A stretch of 64,000 bases of DNA from Cylindrodendrum hubeiense (GCA_014621425.1 JAANBB010000142.1:1-64000); one strand, 5' to 3'; positions 11,901-22,936 are shown, counted from the stretch's first letter. A program made the numbers and translations. Notes: generated by a model from the letters alone, not told the origin.

Positions 11901-12705
11901 TCAGGTTGCAGAGAACCAGATTCTGGAGATTGAGGCTGCAGAGAGTCAGGTTGCAGAGAGCCAGGTTGTGGAAATCCAGGAGGAAATCCTGGTGGAGGAA
12001 AGCCAGCTTGAAGAACGCCAGGCCGAGGAGAGTGAGATCGTTGAGCGTGAGGCTATCCCCGATGACAACATCGTCGAGGAGAGCCTCATTCAGGAGATCG
12101 TTGTCCCTTCCGAGAGCCTTTCAGTCGCTGAGAGCAGCTCGGTTCCCCAGGACAGCCAGACCACAGCCCCAGCTTCAACCAACACCAACGACCCCTGCGC
12201 CTCGTGCTCTCTGACTCGCGATGATGAGTCCTTACCGAGCGAGGTAGCAGATGCTCCAATCCTGGAGCCGCTTCGGGAAACAGAGACGGTCATTTCCGAG
12301 AGAATTGTGCGCGTCGTTGAGACTGTGACATCAGTCGAGACGGCAACCATCAGGATTACGGAAACGCAGCTTATGTCGCAGGCCACGCAACCCAGTGAAC
12401 TCTTCGAGGCTACGGAGTCCAGCCAACTTGAGCAGGATCCATTTGTTCCCGAGGAGTCATCCCCCGAGGAGTCTGTCGTCGATGAGGTTGTCGTTGAAGA
12501 GGCTGTCGCCAATGAGCCTCTCCCCGAGGAGTCTGCCCTGCCTATTGATATCTCGGTTGAAGAGTCTGTGACTCTTGAGACTGAAGACGTAGGCCTCAAG
12601 TCTGTGGAGGAAGCTGCCGCAGAACCTACCATCGAGGCCGAGGAACTCGTTGAGGAAAACCTGGAGGTAGAGGACACCGAGTCTCTTGAAGAGCCGGAGT
12701 CGTAG
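8929..12705 (+). CDS. Large low-complexity protein with conserved LLHVTLLP-type core and one transmembrane helix
   Basis: A single uninterrupted 1258-residue frame. Order of regions: an acidic N-terminus; a Ser/His/Glu repeat zone (about residues 185-365, units like SHAES or HSDAES); a conserved globular core from about residue 480 (PPLVLLHVTLLPLRWGWGD) through RGILLPHPQNDYEILEERLLEALE, a CGHY segment, a CKTC pair and a segment VYASNGLMKAGAWEACWKEMERVDVE; a very acidic His-rich stretch (about 685-800); one hydrophobic helix at about 909-923; then Glu/Val/Ser repeats (AESQV and relatives). From memory, the core matches a fungal family often auto-annotated as 'pathway-specific nitrogen regulator'. 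No DNA-binding domain is visible and the helix suggests a membrane protein, so that name should not be taken as function. Confidence 0.8.
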   Translation: MPRRNKVQDLDFEIHVDQSCIGEPMDHEEPTEMEKVNDLGVEQTQTESNTEPRGEPEVKPEADLELNNTNDESEDNQDTPVPKDVEDDTQHNTEAKDAEDTPLADESTQEDTYHSDTESETTDSRRESTASGSSGSSVSHRRTSRRTEALIHAAARDIVDQIELNRGRESMNSVSGTEDSFISHSPGGSARPSDVRSVAESHGRESLQSHAESVHSHAESHHSDAESRHSDGRESFDSHAPESVRSGRKSIHSCCGGEDSYISHSQPGSTRHSDAHSIAESHHESIHSGRESVNSHRESVHSHAESTGSHRDSIHSHAESTGSQQRELMHSAEDSYMSHPASARQSDAHRSVAAESHHSTEDERSSSRNDNDDDVFSDHSPRSSMGSLSESDHRKMGKIAQMDRSPRISDISQYDRDQHFVPTIRETPRPAFRSPSSVKAMQMSSPPASVLGSPRGSRRGLSTISRLGSPSVSAQYSPKKTPPRFKRNTPPLVLLHVTLLPLRWGWGDVLDRATTDELSQDGKTLRDAWRQLQDRMGDTTVERGILLPHPQNDYEILEERLLEALELPMRRRARILECGHYLGPSNEMTLTDESDSEDDDYDEDDRRISKRTLDQTHWCKTCRTEIRYDALGPGKIFRVKVYASNGLMKAGAWEACWKEMERVDVELEPLVNPKAQEELNRLEIEQERELELQEEEQYEDELDDLHEDEYSDHEDLEDELEDDLDREHNDHLEREELDHHDESLEHHEEHETHHDEHDEDVDEELHDHHEELHDDHFSEHSDAHDDHDEVHDREISFTEPAVEPSSDPDTPDSTPEFEEQLRREEERIREIYGHAPTQDDESHQTHAQYDERHQPSTEPMQDYTSRDAPYSPAAEAYTSREAPKTNKNDSLQELLLESVRVLMQDKKNVMIGLLSVLILLLAMRGGQAQPDPRTFQTLVVSPTVTVTQMPAATGLQIAATAESQVESHVERQVEEIQVEKSQVLEIEAAESQVAENQILEIEAAESQVAESQVVEIQEEILVEESQLEERQAEESEIVEREAIPDDNIVEESLIQEIVVPSESLSVAESSSVPQDSQTTAPASTNTNDPCASCSLTRDDESLPSEVADAPILEPLRETETVISERIVRVVETVTSVETATIRITETQLMSQATQPSELFEATESSQLEQDPFVPEESSPEESVVDEVVVEEAVANEPLPEESALPIDISVEESVTLETEDVGLKSVEEAAAEPTIEAEELVEENLEVEDTESLEEPES

Positions 12706-13013
12706 TTGGAGCGAGATCTGTAGCGAGCCATGTTTCCATGCCTGATTCAAGTGCCATGAAGGATATACCTGGGACGTCTTTGATGATTGGGTTCCTGTAG
12801 CGAAATTGATAGTGCGATCATGAATGTTTATAATTAGGATTGTGGATAGGGTCAATATGAATATTTAGACGGAATTCAGCAAAAACCATGTGCCATTCTA
12901 ACGCCGTGCTATGCCTTTCCTCGTGGTATATAGCCGATGTCCTTTGTAGATCCCATGCATTACCACTCCACCGGAGTCCTTGCCTGTCCAGAGTTTTCCC
13001 CTCCTATTGAAGC
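12706..13013. other. Convergent 3' region
   Basis: Short spacer between two convergent stop codons, presumably holding both 3' UTRs. Nothing else seen. Confidence 0.5.
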
Positions 13014-13505
13014 TCACAACCGAATGTAGATATCCATACAATCGATCCTCCACTCCCGCTTCCCCAGAAGACTGCGCAGCCACTCGATCCCCAGCCCAGT
13101 CCACTCGGCCTTGCGCGCAGCGGCTGCATCTAATGCGGCATTCGTCATGGCGGTGGCGGTCGAGTTGATCATTTCGACGACGCTCGCGTTGAACAGGTCG
13201 GCAGAATCGGGTAGGACATCCGTCGGGAGTGCATGGCTCGGGGAGCCGGGTCTGGGGAGGAACCAGTTGCTGCCAAAGTCGAAAAAGCAACGGTCGGACC
13301 AGTTGCACGAGGTCAGGAAGAGGATGAGCAGGAGGATGGAGCAGTAGACGCAGGGTCGGTTGAGGAAGTATGTGCAGACGAAGAAGAGGAAGATGAAGGC
13401 GGGCGAAGCGTTGGTGGGGATGAAGAGGAGGGGGAGCCAACTAGACCCGTTAGCGACGATGACTCCAACGAGGGAAGAGAGAACATACCTGCGGAGGCAA
13501 AACAT
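13014..13505 (-). CDS. Small hydrophobic membrane protein, function unknown
   Basis: On the minus strand, exon 1 (13489-13505, only 17 nt) and exon 2 (13014-13440) are separated by a 48-nt intron with GTATGT donor, GCTAAC branch and TCTAG acceptor. The joined frame encodes 147 residues beginning MFCLRSWLPLLFIP. There are one or two hydrophobic segments (FIFLFFVCTYFLN and CSILLLILFLTSC), a short Cys-containing loop, and an amphipathic C-terminal region with Ala-rich and Glu/Arg stretches ending in DIYIRL. The longer uninterrupted frame that starts at 13754 has a low-quality N-terminus and reads through the intron, so I prefer the spliced model. No family is recognised. Confidence 0.6.
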   Translation of the reverse strand: MFCLRRYVLSSLVGVIVANGSSWLPLLFIPTNASPAFIFLFFVCTYFLNRPCVYCSILLLILFLTSCNWSDRCFFDFGSNWFLPRPGSPSHALPTDVLPDSADLFNASVVEMINSTATAMTNAALDAAAARKAEWTGLGIEWLRSLLGKREWRIDCMDIYIRL

Positions 13506-14771
13506 GATGGCGGTGGAGGTGACTGGAGCCAGATGTCGCGATGCGCTTGGTGGTGTTGAGGTTGGGAGCGTCACGTCACTAGTGCAGCGGCAACATGTGA
13601 CGGACAGCGGAATGGCGGGACGCGGCAGCGGAGAGCGAGTGGGAGCCGAGGGAAGGGCCGAGGCGGGCGACCAAGTCTCTAGGGTCCCAAAGACTGGAGA
13701 GCCGGTGTGCGGTCGAGGGGATAAGAATGCTAGTTGGCGATTTGGCGATGCCAAGATGGATCAGTGACGATGAGAGAATGCATCGTTATCGGCCAAAAGT
13801 TTGAGGTGCAGAGCTGCAGGCGGCGGGCCACCTGGCGAACGGCCACACCTGCGCCACAACCCGAACCCGTCCCGAGGAAGTAGGTACCTAGGCAAGGCAC
13901 CTGGGAACCTACCTTAGGCAGGTATGGTTAGAGTATGTGATTAGCGGCAGTCGACAGGTGCCCACTAAACGGCGCTGCAACGGCCGGGCTCAGGCACTGA
14001 AACCGCCGGCCGTGTGCCTGCGGGACAGTGCATTTAGGGGAGCCCGAGGTCGAATTTAGGCCCTGAACAGAGTGCCCAGGGCCCCCACTTGGCCACTTGG
14101 GCGACAGAGAGAACAAGAGCAAGGCAGGGGACAAGGGAATAAAGCAGGGGCGGGCGGCGGATAATTGATTCAGCCGCAGCCGCCGTCCGGCCCCGGCCCA
14201 ACAACGAAAAGATGGAGCCTTGCATCCACTGGTCTAACACGTCACTCATCACTGGGCGCGCTGCACCGACTGCACCGACCGGCTGTGACTGGCTGTGACT
14301 GGTTGTGACTGGCTCTGACGAGCTCTGACGGGCACTGACACTGTCGTAGCGTCGCGTTGGGCTCCCATCTGCCAGCAGCTGAGCAGACGTGCCAACTAAG
14401 CCAGCCAGCCAGCCATCGCCAAAATCCGCAGGCGCCGCCCGCCGTCCGCCCGCCACTTTCCAAATTTATTTCTCCTGCTTTTCTGGGCGTGACTAACCAC
14501 CACCACTACCTGCCGCTTCCCGCCTTGACCCAAAACCCTTCCCCAAACATCTCTCCATCACCGCCTCGCCTCTTTGAAAGGCAGGCATTTTCCCTTTCCC
14601 GTTCCCTTTCCGTTCCCTCGTCCTCTCGTCGGTTTGTTTCATTCTCGGATTCGGATTCGGAACGGCTTCTCTTGCTTCCGTCCGATATCCTGCATTGACC
14701 CGGACCGGGAGAAAGACTCAGTCGCAGAGACAATCTTCTTACTCTCTCATCACCGCTTCACGGCTACCAAC
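13506..14771. other. Divergent intergenic/promoter region
   Basis: Shared upstream region of the small membrane protein (minus) and the EDC4-like gene (plus). A TAGGTACCTAGG cluster lies at 13880-13925. Short GACTGGCTGTGACTGG repeats lie at about 14280-14320. A pyrimidine-rich leader (about 14460-14770) precedes the EDC4-like start. An in-frame upstream ATG at 14574 encodes only a Phe/Pro-rich low-complexity stretch and is treated as leader. Confidence 0.5.
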
Positions 14772-17700
14772 ATGGACATGGACATGCCCCCGGCCCCGAC
14801 GCCGCCCGTCAATAGCATGAACATGGGAGCGTCCAACTCAGATCGCACTGCCAACTTGCTGAATTTGCTCAAGTTCAGTGGTGCCTCGCAACTGCAGAAC
14901 CAGGCTGCGCGCGAGCAGCCCCAGGCCCAGCAGCAGCAGCAGTACCAGCATCAACCCCAGGAGCCCCAGCCTCAGGCCCAGCAACAACAGGAATACCAGA
15001 CCCTGCAGCAACAGGAATTTCAGGTCCAGCAGCAGCAGCAGTATCAGCACCAGCTCCAACAGCAGCACCAGATGCAGCAGCAGCAGCAGCAACCGCATCC
15101 GCAGCAGTTTCAGCAGCCGCAGCAGCAGCTTCAGCCTCTGCCATCCACCGGCATGCCCCAGGCTTTCCCAGCTGCGCTTCATCAGCCTGCTCCCACCAAT
15201 GCCGATCCGACCGGTCTTCTCGCTGCCCTGATGCGAGGCGCTCACGAGTCCGAGGAGCCCAAGCCGGCCCCCCCGCCTCCCCAGCAGACCTCCACCTCGT
15301 TTGGCAACGGCTCGCCTCCCCCCGATACGCGATCCTACTTGCTCAACCTCCTCAATCGCCCTAAGCCTAGCCAGGGTGAACAGACTTTGATGACTGAGTC
15401 GTCGCGATCCGATAATATGACTCCCCAGTCGCCCGAAAACACTGGAGTCCAGCCTGCTCCTTATCATGGTCAATATCAGCAGCAGCAGCAGGTGCACCCG
15501 CCGCAAGTTCCCTATGCTGTTATGCAGTATCAGGCCGAACAGTTTGCCAAGATGCAAAACCCTCCAGGTTACGAGTACTCGTCCCCACCGGCGCAGGCGC
15601 AGGAGTCTCCTGCTGAGGTGTCGGCTCTATACCAGCAGCTCATGGGCAGCCTTTCTCAGTCATCGTCCATGGGCCCTCAAATTCACGGCCAGCTCAACCA
15701 GAGCCACCACAGCCAGAGCCACCACTCTCAGTCTCCTAATGCGGTTGCCCCATTCCAAATCCTTAAGAAGGACTCGCCAGCGGGCTCCCAGCACTATGAT
15801 CAGAGCGGTAGCCACCCGACTTCGCCCAACCACATCCGCCGCAAGGCTACTCGCACCTCATCTCTTCACTCGCATCCCTCAGTCAAGCAGACCCCTCCCA
15901 CGTCCGAGTTCGACAGCTACGTGTCCGTCGACAAGAACAAGGAATCGGTCTCCGAGGCTATCAGCGACATTGCCGACAAGGCCGACCACGAAGCTCGTGA
16001 GGCCCTCGAGCGAGCTGAGCATGAACAGGTCCAGGCTGAAATTGCCGAAGACCTTGATGCTATGGTGCACGCCAAATCGGACCAGGAATTTGAGGAGCAC
16101 GCCCAGGCTGCTGCCCAGGCTATCCAGGCGGAGCTCGACCTCGAGGAGAATGAAGATGTCCTGGAAGAGGCACTTCCCTCCGAAGTCGCCGAGACCGTTC
16201 GTGAGATTGTCGACGAGGCTGCTCAAGGTGTGGCTGATAGCTGGGAGAGCGCTGATCAGGATGAGATTGTTGTCATCGAGGAAAAGGAGCCTCCTCCCGT
16301 CAAGGTGTTTAACTTTCCTATGAAGCCATGGATCTCCATCACGCTTCAAGAGGAGGGCACCGAGCCCCGCCCGCAGTTCCGCGACGAGACCATTATGGAT
16401 ATCGCTAGACTCAAGAAGGAATTTGATCAGATCGATCGAAATCTGTACACGGCTACAGAGAACTACATGACCTACGGCATGTCCAAACAGGGGGGTCTGC
16501 GTGTCATTCGCCAGGAGGATGGCAAAGACGCAAAGATCTTTACCGACACAAAGGACCGCATCTTCAACGTGGCCATGTCCGTCACGCCTTCGGACCACGA
16601 CGGTTCCCACCGCGAGGCCATCATCGGCACCGGTATCAGCGGCACCGTCTACTGGGTCCAGATTAGGGATGGCGAAAAGGATCACATCGAGGATGCTCAC
16701 CTCGAACAGTACGGCTTTGCCCTACCACCCATGAGCTCTCAAGAGGGCGATGCCCCTGGAGGCGTCCTCAAGACGCGCGCCCGTACCTCCACCAACCACC
16801 CCGAGTACTTTGCCGTCGGCCGCGGCAAGTCTATTAACCTCATCTGGCCCTCGTACATCCTGCAGAACAACCTGCTCAAGCCTGACCACGACCGCGTTGT
16901 CGATGTCGAGACACTCTCCAAGCAGTGCTCTCTCAAGATCAACACGGGCAAGGCCGGCAAGGATTTCACCTTTAGTCAGGATGACTCCGTCATTGTCTCC
17001 CTTGACAAGTCCGGTCGGGTCAAGTTCTGGGACGTTCGTGACCTGACAGCGGTCAAGGAGGGTTCCGACCCGCGCGCGCCCGTGCCCGCGCAGACCTCCC
17101 TCGAGGTCAAGGAACCCCTGATGACTCTGGCCAGCACCCCCGAGGGCGAGAAGGCCTGGCCCACGTCGGTTATCCTTCTTGATAAGCAGCGCCCTTACCA
17201 GAAGCGATGCGCCCTCCGGTACATGATTGTTGGTATGAAACAGAACCACACTCTCCAACTTTGGGACTTGGCCCTGGGCAAACCTGTCCAAGAGTTCAAT
17301 CTCCCCCACAGCAAGGAGTCGGATGCTGTCTGCAGCGTCATGTACCACTCGGCCACTGGTATGCTCGTCATTGGCCACCCCACGCGTAACTCGGTGTACT
17401 TTGCGCACCTGTCGGCTCCTAAGTACAACCTGAAGAGCGTTTCCCAGGCCGAGTACATCCAGCGCCTCGTCGCTCAGGACTCCTCAATTCCTCAGCCGGA
17501 TAGTACCGCTGTCATTAGCGGAGTTAGAGAGTACTCCTTTGCCAACCGTGGAATCCTGCGCAGCCTCGATATTCTGTGCAATCCCGCCATGGTCCAGGAT
17601 GCTGACGAGCCCACCCTGTTTGAGCTTTACGCCATGCACTCCAAGGGTGTCGCGTGCCTGCTCATCAAGCAGAACGAGCTCGGCTGGTCCAAGGACAACA

Positions 17701-19644
17701 AGGTGTTGGATGCTGTTGATGCTGTCGCCCAAGGCGTCGTCACAGTCTCCAAGCTCAAGACTCCCCAACCTGCGGAAGCCAACGGCGAGGCTATCCCCGT
17801 CCGTGTCGTCAATCGTGGAGCGCCTAAGGAATCTCTCCAGGTTGCTGCCCCCGCGCCAGTTGACACGCCTCAGCGTGGACCCGAGTCTGTCACCCCTGTC
17901 AAGGTCAAGAACGAGCCGAAGGAGGCTGAGACGCCTGTCCAGTCGGCCAAGGAGCCCCAGTCGCAGTCTGATAAGCCTGAGCGCAAGTCGCGCAAGAAGA
18001 AGAACGCCGCCAAGGAGGATGCCGCCACCAACGGGGCCACTCCTCGTGCTGGCAAGGAGCCCAAGGCTGCTCCCGTCGCCGCCGCCACTGTCTCTCAGGA
18101 GGCCTTTGACTCTGCCATCTCTGGACTTGAGTCGCGCCTTAGCTCTAGCATGTCTGAGACTCTCAAGACCAACCTTAAGAACCTCAACACCAAGATTGAC
18201 GATGGCGTTCGTGTTCGCGACGAGAACTTCAACCAGCACCAGCTCAAGCTGCTTGACATGGTTTCTGAGGTTCTCAACGAAAACACCCAGAAGGTCCTGG
18301 AGGCTCTCATTCACCACCAGTTTACCGATCTGGTGATTCCCGCCATCGGCGACAAGGCCGGCAAGGCTGTTACCGACTTGCTCAACAACAAGCTGCAGCC
18401 TCACCTGTCTTCGTCGGTCCAGAAGGAGATCCAGAACTCTCTGCCCAATGCCCTCAGCCGGTCTCTGCGATCCGGTGACTTTGTCAGCGCCATCTCGGAC
18501 CGCGTCAGTTCTTCCGTAGCTTCCAGCGTGCAGCAGGAGGTCCTGGCCACTCTGACCCAACGACTCACCCCGACCTTTACGACCATTGCTACCCAGGCTT
18601 CTCAGCGGGTTGCCGGTGAGCTCCACCAGCAGTACCATGACCAGTTTGAGCACATGAAGGCTCAACATGTGGCCGATGCCAACAAGATCGACCAACTTCT
18701 GTCCTACGTCACCCGTCTCACAGACATGGTATCGACTATGGCTGCCTCGCAGTCTTCGCTGCAGGCTGAGTTCCTCAAGTTCAAGCAGCAGCCCCCTGTC
18801 CACGAGCTCCCTGGTGTCCCCGGACCCCAGCACAGCGGCCACGGCCAGATGGCTCACTACGGTAGCAACATGTCCCAGAACATGTCGCAAAACGCGCCCA
18901 GCCACGCGAGCTTCGCTCCAAGCCAGGCCCCCAGCAACCAGCAGTACCTGGGCAGCCCCCAGTACGTGCGAGGCCCTCAGCAGCAGATGAACAGTCCTCA
19001 GGGTTCTGCCCCGGCTTCTGAGTATGTCGCCCCCTCCAACAACGTCAATGCACTTGCTGGCGCCTACGCGAACCAGATGAACAAGTCAGAGACCGAAGCG
19101 GACCACGACCTTCTGCAGCGCATCCGAATCGTTGAGCAGGCCATTCAGGAGGGTCGCCTCCAGGAAGCCATGATCCAGTGGATTCAGAGCGGCCGCGAGG
19201 AAGAGATCTTCCACCGAAGTCTTAGCCGCTTCCCCCCAGCCAAGTTTGAGAACCTGCCACCTCTCATGTTGCTGGTCGTCATTGCTACCATCTCCAAGGA
19301 CCTCCGGCCCAACCCGCGTCTCAAGGAGGAAATTGAGTGGATCGAAATGGCTCTACGAGCCTTTGCCGAAAACCTGCCCGCTTTCGTAAGTTTTTCCTCT
19401 TCAATACCTGAACATAACTAACAATCTACAGGAATGGGAGCAGCAGGGTGCCCGGGATGTGATGAAGAGCACTTCCCAGACTATGCAACTCCTTATTGGC
19501 CGTATCCAGCCTCTTATCGCTGGCATTCAGGACGGTTTCCCGACTGACCCTTTCCTGGTCAACGTTGAGAAGGCCAAGTTGGAATGGGTTGTGCGAACTT
19601 CCGAGCAAGTCCTCGAGTCTTTCGGCCCGAGACGCTACGAGTAA
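14772..19644 (+). CDS. edc4: EDC4/Ge-1-like mRNA-decapping scaffold
   Basis: Exons 14772-19385 and 19432-19644 (46-nt intron, GTAAGT donor, AACTAAC branch) give 1608 residues. The start MDMDMPPAP is preceded by CCAAC and is preferred over an upstream in-frame ATG in pyrimidine-rich leader. Order: a short conserved N-terminal motif (SDRTANLLNLLKF), poly-Gln (about 45-125), disordered Pro/Ser/Gln region including a second SYLLNLLNRPKP motif, an acidic coiled segment, a WD40-type beta-propeller from about residue 510 (KVFNFPMKPWISITL; later SGRVKFWDVRDL and HTLQLWDLALG), a Lys/Glu linker, a long helical region (about 1110-1330), and a conserved C-terminal helical domain ending near SFGPRRYE. This is the layout of Ge-1/EDC4, which bridges DCP1-DCP2 and the deadenylation machinery in P-bodies. 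Function is inferred from architecture. Confidence 0.83.
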
Positions 19645-20418
19645 TCGGTCAATCTCGATGGACCTTCTCAACGTCTTTTCATCGGCTTGACAACGCTCTG
19701 GTCAACGCCGACTTTGCACTTTATGACTGAACGATGTACATCAGGTTGGAACATCACATAGGAGCATTTGGTGAAGTGGTGAAGTGCAATCATTGCATTA
19801 ATAGTGGATCTTTCATTTGCGCGGCTTATTTCTTCGTCGTCGGTTTCGTCTTGGGTGATGTTCTGGACGGTTTGCGACGCGACGCAATGATACCCCAAAG
19901 GGGGAGAGGAGTGTTAGTGGAGGCGGATGGAAACGATAGGTGTTTTTTTTAGTGTATGTTGTTAAGAGGCGTTCAGAAATGAATGAGTTGTGGTGATTGA
20001 TTTGTTTGCGAGCTGGGGTGATGTTAACGTTGTAGGCGTGGTCATGTCTGACACATGTATCTAGAAGCTGGGCAACTCTAGGAGTAATTATTGAGGCTGG
20101 AATTGAGTCAGTCGATGGTATGAAGCCCTGGTGATTTGACGAGGCATGCAGTGCAGGCTTAAGTGCCATGGAACTGGACGCTGCTTGGTCAAACCCAGAC
20201 TTGTTGTTCTGGTTGATGAATTGAATCAAGTCTGCTTTGCTCGTGACTGACTCGAACGTTGGTAATATTTGTCAGTAATTCAACATGAATCGAGATATTG
20301 GTTGGCTGATGAGCCTGGCTGTAGGGTTCTTGGTTCAATGCCTGCGGGCTCAATTGATGGAGAACGACGGTGTTAATGTCAGGGTAAGAGCACCAATGAG
20401 ACTTCATCGATTTGTCCG
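19645..20418. other. Intergenic region
   Basis: 3' UTR of the EDC4-like gene followed by sequence without a supported gene. It ends at the first copy of a dispersed repeat. Confidence 0.5.
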
Positions 20419-20649
20419 CACATTGGAACGCTAAGAGAGCGCAGTACGTAGGTGTTTCGACCTGCCAGATCGGGTGGGCTTAGACCGGACAAGATGTGGC
20501 ACAGCTAGTATACAGGGGTGTCGTTGACGATTCACGTCAGCAGCTTTCATCATTCAATCGAAATAGTTGATAAGTAACGGGATTAAACAGAACTGGCAGA
20601 ATACCTCGGTTGTTTTAATGCGCCCGTAATTGTCTATCCCAAGTCTATG
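20419..20649 (+). repeat. Dispersed repeat, copy 1
   Basis: A 231-bp segment from CACATTGGAACGCT to CCAAGTCTATG that recurs in the same orientation at 23466-23698. The two copies share long identical strings (GACCTGCCAGATCGGG, CATTCAATCGAAATAGTTGAT) and differ largely by C/T and G/A transitions plus small indels. That is the expected pattern of repeat-induced point mutation. No coding frame or terminal inverted repeat is evident, so it could be a solo LTR or a fragment of a larger element. Confidence 0.8.
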
Positions 20650-21188
20650 TTAAAGAAACAACATGCAAGGTATTATGGTTTTACGGAGTACACGCGGATA
20701 TGTCTCTGTCAGACGATCACCGGTGTTGAGCTGAGTCCAGAAAAGGCTATTGTGAGACGTCCTGTATCTATATTTACAGTAGGTGGACGGAAGATAGAAC
20801 ACGATGGGGCTACAGTAAGTCCTAAAGGCCGTGATACTAGCTTACATGGCATGTGCCAGGAGGCCCCGGTGACCATCTGGGATTGATCCTCCGAGTCTGC
20901 GAACCGACAAATTCCGCAGTTTCTTTTTACCACGAAAAAGACACCATTGACTGCAGGACACTACAAAACCGGGGCCTCATTCGTGTCAGTGAAAGCAGCA
21001 CATCAGACATCCGATAGGCGGATGAACTGACGGCGCGGCTATTAGTAGTGGTGGAGTAGCGCGTTTAGTCAGCCAGAGACGTGCGAGTTAGCTACGGAGA
21101 GAGATAACATACCACTTAGACCGCTGTGAAGTCAAATTGCCTGGCATCGCGTCCGAGGGAACGAAGAATAAATAATACTACCCCGCAA
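20650..21188. other. Unassigned sequence inside the repeat island
   Basis: Lies between repeat copy 1 and the helicase fragment. Short frames only; contains a TACGGAGTACAC motif near 20686. Nothing else supportable. Confidence 0.4.
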
Positions 21189-21653
21189 TTATTGTGATCC
21201 CGGAAAGATAGATCGTAGCGTGATTCGAACGCGGCTGGCGAGCTCGCTGGCGGCCAGTCGGTGAGGCTGGGTGCAGGCGATCTGGAGGCCACTTGCATAC
21301 TCGTCGTAGACAAGCAGCTGGGGGACCAGGGTCGACTTGCCCAAGCCGGTCTCACTCGACAGAATTATTATCTGAGACTGGTGATACGCGTCGAAAATCT
21401 CTTGGTATCGTCTGTAGACCGGCAAGCGACGACGATCCTGAAGAATGTTGTGGTGACCGTCGGGCCACATATTTCCGGTCAGCGGGTTCTGAGTTGCGTC
21501 TTCGAGACGCCGAACTTGGTCTGCTGTGGCCTGATGTTGTAAAATAGACTCCATTTCAGCAGTTACATCAGAGTCGTCCGGATTTGTTGATTGTTTGTAT
21601 CGCGAAGAAGTTTGTGAGAACGATACGTGAAGATGGTGGACTAATGGAGTCAA
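21189..21653 (-). pseudogene. Truncated DEAH-box helicase fragment
   Basis: The minus-strand frame (154 residues at most; a later start at 21554 is possible) has the N-terminal landmarks of Prp43-type DEAH helicases: NPLTGNMW, RRRLPVYRRYQEI, the P-loop SSETGLGKST and motif Ia ACTQPHRLAASELASRV. Directly after motif Ia the homology ends and the frame stops within 17 residues. Motif II (DEAH), motif III and the whole second RecA domain are absent from the window. It is therefore an N-terminal fragment of about one fifth of the usual length. It lies within the repeat-bounded island, which suggests a duplicated and broken copy. Whether it is transcribed cannot be told. Confidence 0.75.
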
Positions 21654-22055
21654 AGTGGCCAGGATATGGACGATGGTAGAAGCCTAACACTGGGGCGGGG
21701 CTCAGCCACAATTCAGCTCCAAAAGCAGTCGGAGGGGTTAATTTTGATCAATAAGACGTGATTAATTCTCTTTGTGGGGCCCTAAGTCTGATAGCGGGGT
21801 ACTATTACCCTATCTAAGCCTCGGCCCACATTTTCTACTACACCTCCCATTTCACAAGCAAGACTCAAGAACACTGCCGCTCAATAACAAACCACAACGA
21901 GTTCGTCACCACCACCACGACATCTTCACAAATCAAATCAAATCAAATAAAAGACATACTTAATCGAATATCAGAGCAAGTATCACCCAGTTCGGCCGCG
22001 TTGCCCCATCCTAGCGCTGGCAAAACCTGACAACGACTAACCCCCATCAAACAGA
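21654..22055. other. Leader-like region upstream of broken RRM gene
   Basis: Divergent spacer. Its right half (about 21840-22055) is C/A-rich with repeated AAATC strings (AAATCAAATCAAATCAAATA) and ends CATCAAACAGA before the ATG, typical of a fungal 5' leader. A leader intron (GTATCA near 21981, CTAAC, ACAG) is possible but unproven. Confidence 0.45.
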
Positions 22056-22815
22056 ATGGCACCTCACAACAGTCAGTGGGAGGACCAGATCAAGGGCTTC
22101 CGGAAGAACCGGCGCCTTCTCGTTGCCCGTGGCATTCCCTTCAGTGCCACTCGGGCCGCATTCGAGACTGACCTCCGGGCTAAGCTCACCAAGCCCGACT
22201 CCGTTATATTCTTCTGGCCGTCGCCGTCGCCGTCTTCGGCCAATTACAACAACCCGGCTCGTCACATGGGCTGGATGATGATCGGGTTCAACCAGCGACC
22301 CGATGTCAAGATGGCTGAGGATGAACTCAGGGACTAGAATTTCCGTGGCGTTCAGATCAGAATCGATCGAGCAAGAAGGTTTGCGGTAAGTTTATGGACC
22401 TCCTTCTCCTCTACCTCATATTGATGGCACCACTAATGCAAACCGTAGCATACTTCAGTCTCTTCGGGCAACACTCCCACTCTCGCCACTGCCGTTTCCA
22501 CCACCACCGCTCCCGCCACTCCCACTTTCACCACTGCTGCTCCCGCCACTCCCGCCATCGACGCCCCCACCATGGCTCCCTCCACAGCTCCCTTCATGGC
22601 TCCCACCATCGCAGCTCCTATGGCCACCACTCCCGCCGCTACTACTATCAACGCCAGCTCATGGCAACTCCGCCCGCAACCCCTTCGGCCCTCTCCAAGA
22701 GACTTCCTCAGTGTCGCGAGCCGTTCTGACATGGGAGCACGAAGGGGTTCCCGAAGAGGAGGACAAGAACCAGAACAACGGAGATAATGGCGACGACGAC
22801 TTTCTAGACGACTAA
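22056..22815 (+). pseudogene. Broken RRM-domain protein gene
   Basis: The 93-residue frame from 22056 encodes most of an RNA-recognition motif: RNP2-like LLVARGIPF, RNP1-like HMGWMMIGF, then AEDELRD before a TAG at 22335-22337. The same frame continues past the stop with NFRGVQIRIDRARRFA, the expected last strand of an RRM. It then meets a well-formed 63-nt intron (22386-22448, GTAAGT to CGTAG). Exon 2 is Thr/Ala/Pro-rich. Near 22650-22670 the plausible coding frame shifts by one: the other frame gives NSARNPFGPLQE and an acidic tail ending in GDDDFLDD at 22815, whereas the uninterrupted one ends with a basic string at 22787. Two independent lesions point to a pseudogene; sequencing error is the alternative. 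Confidence 0.65.
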
Positions 22816-22936
22816 GAAAGAAGGCGACCCCCTCCGCACCCACATGGGCCGGCTCCAACCATAACATCTCGAAAGGCCCTTCTCGTCATAACGGCAAACA
22901 TCAATAGGTGAATGGGCGAAAGCTCACCACTTCTTT

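Noticed and set aside
13014..13754. Unspliced 246-codon version of the small membrane protein
   Set aside because: It reads through a clean 48-nt intron, and its first 80 residues are random in composition.
14838..15557. Long minus-strand Leu-rich frame
   Set aside because: Antisense shadow of the poly-Gln region (CAG repeats read as CTG) of the EDC4-like gene.
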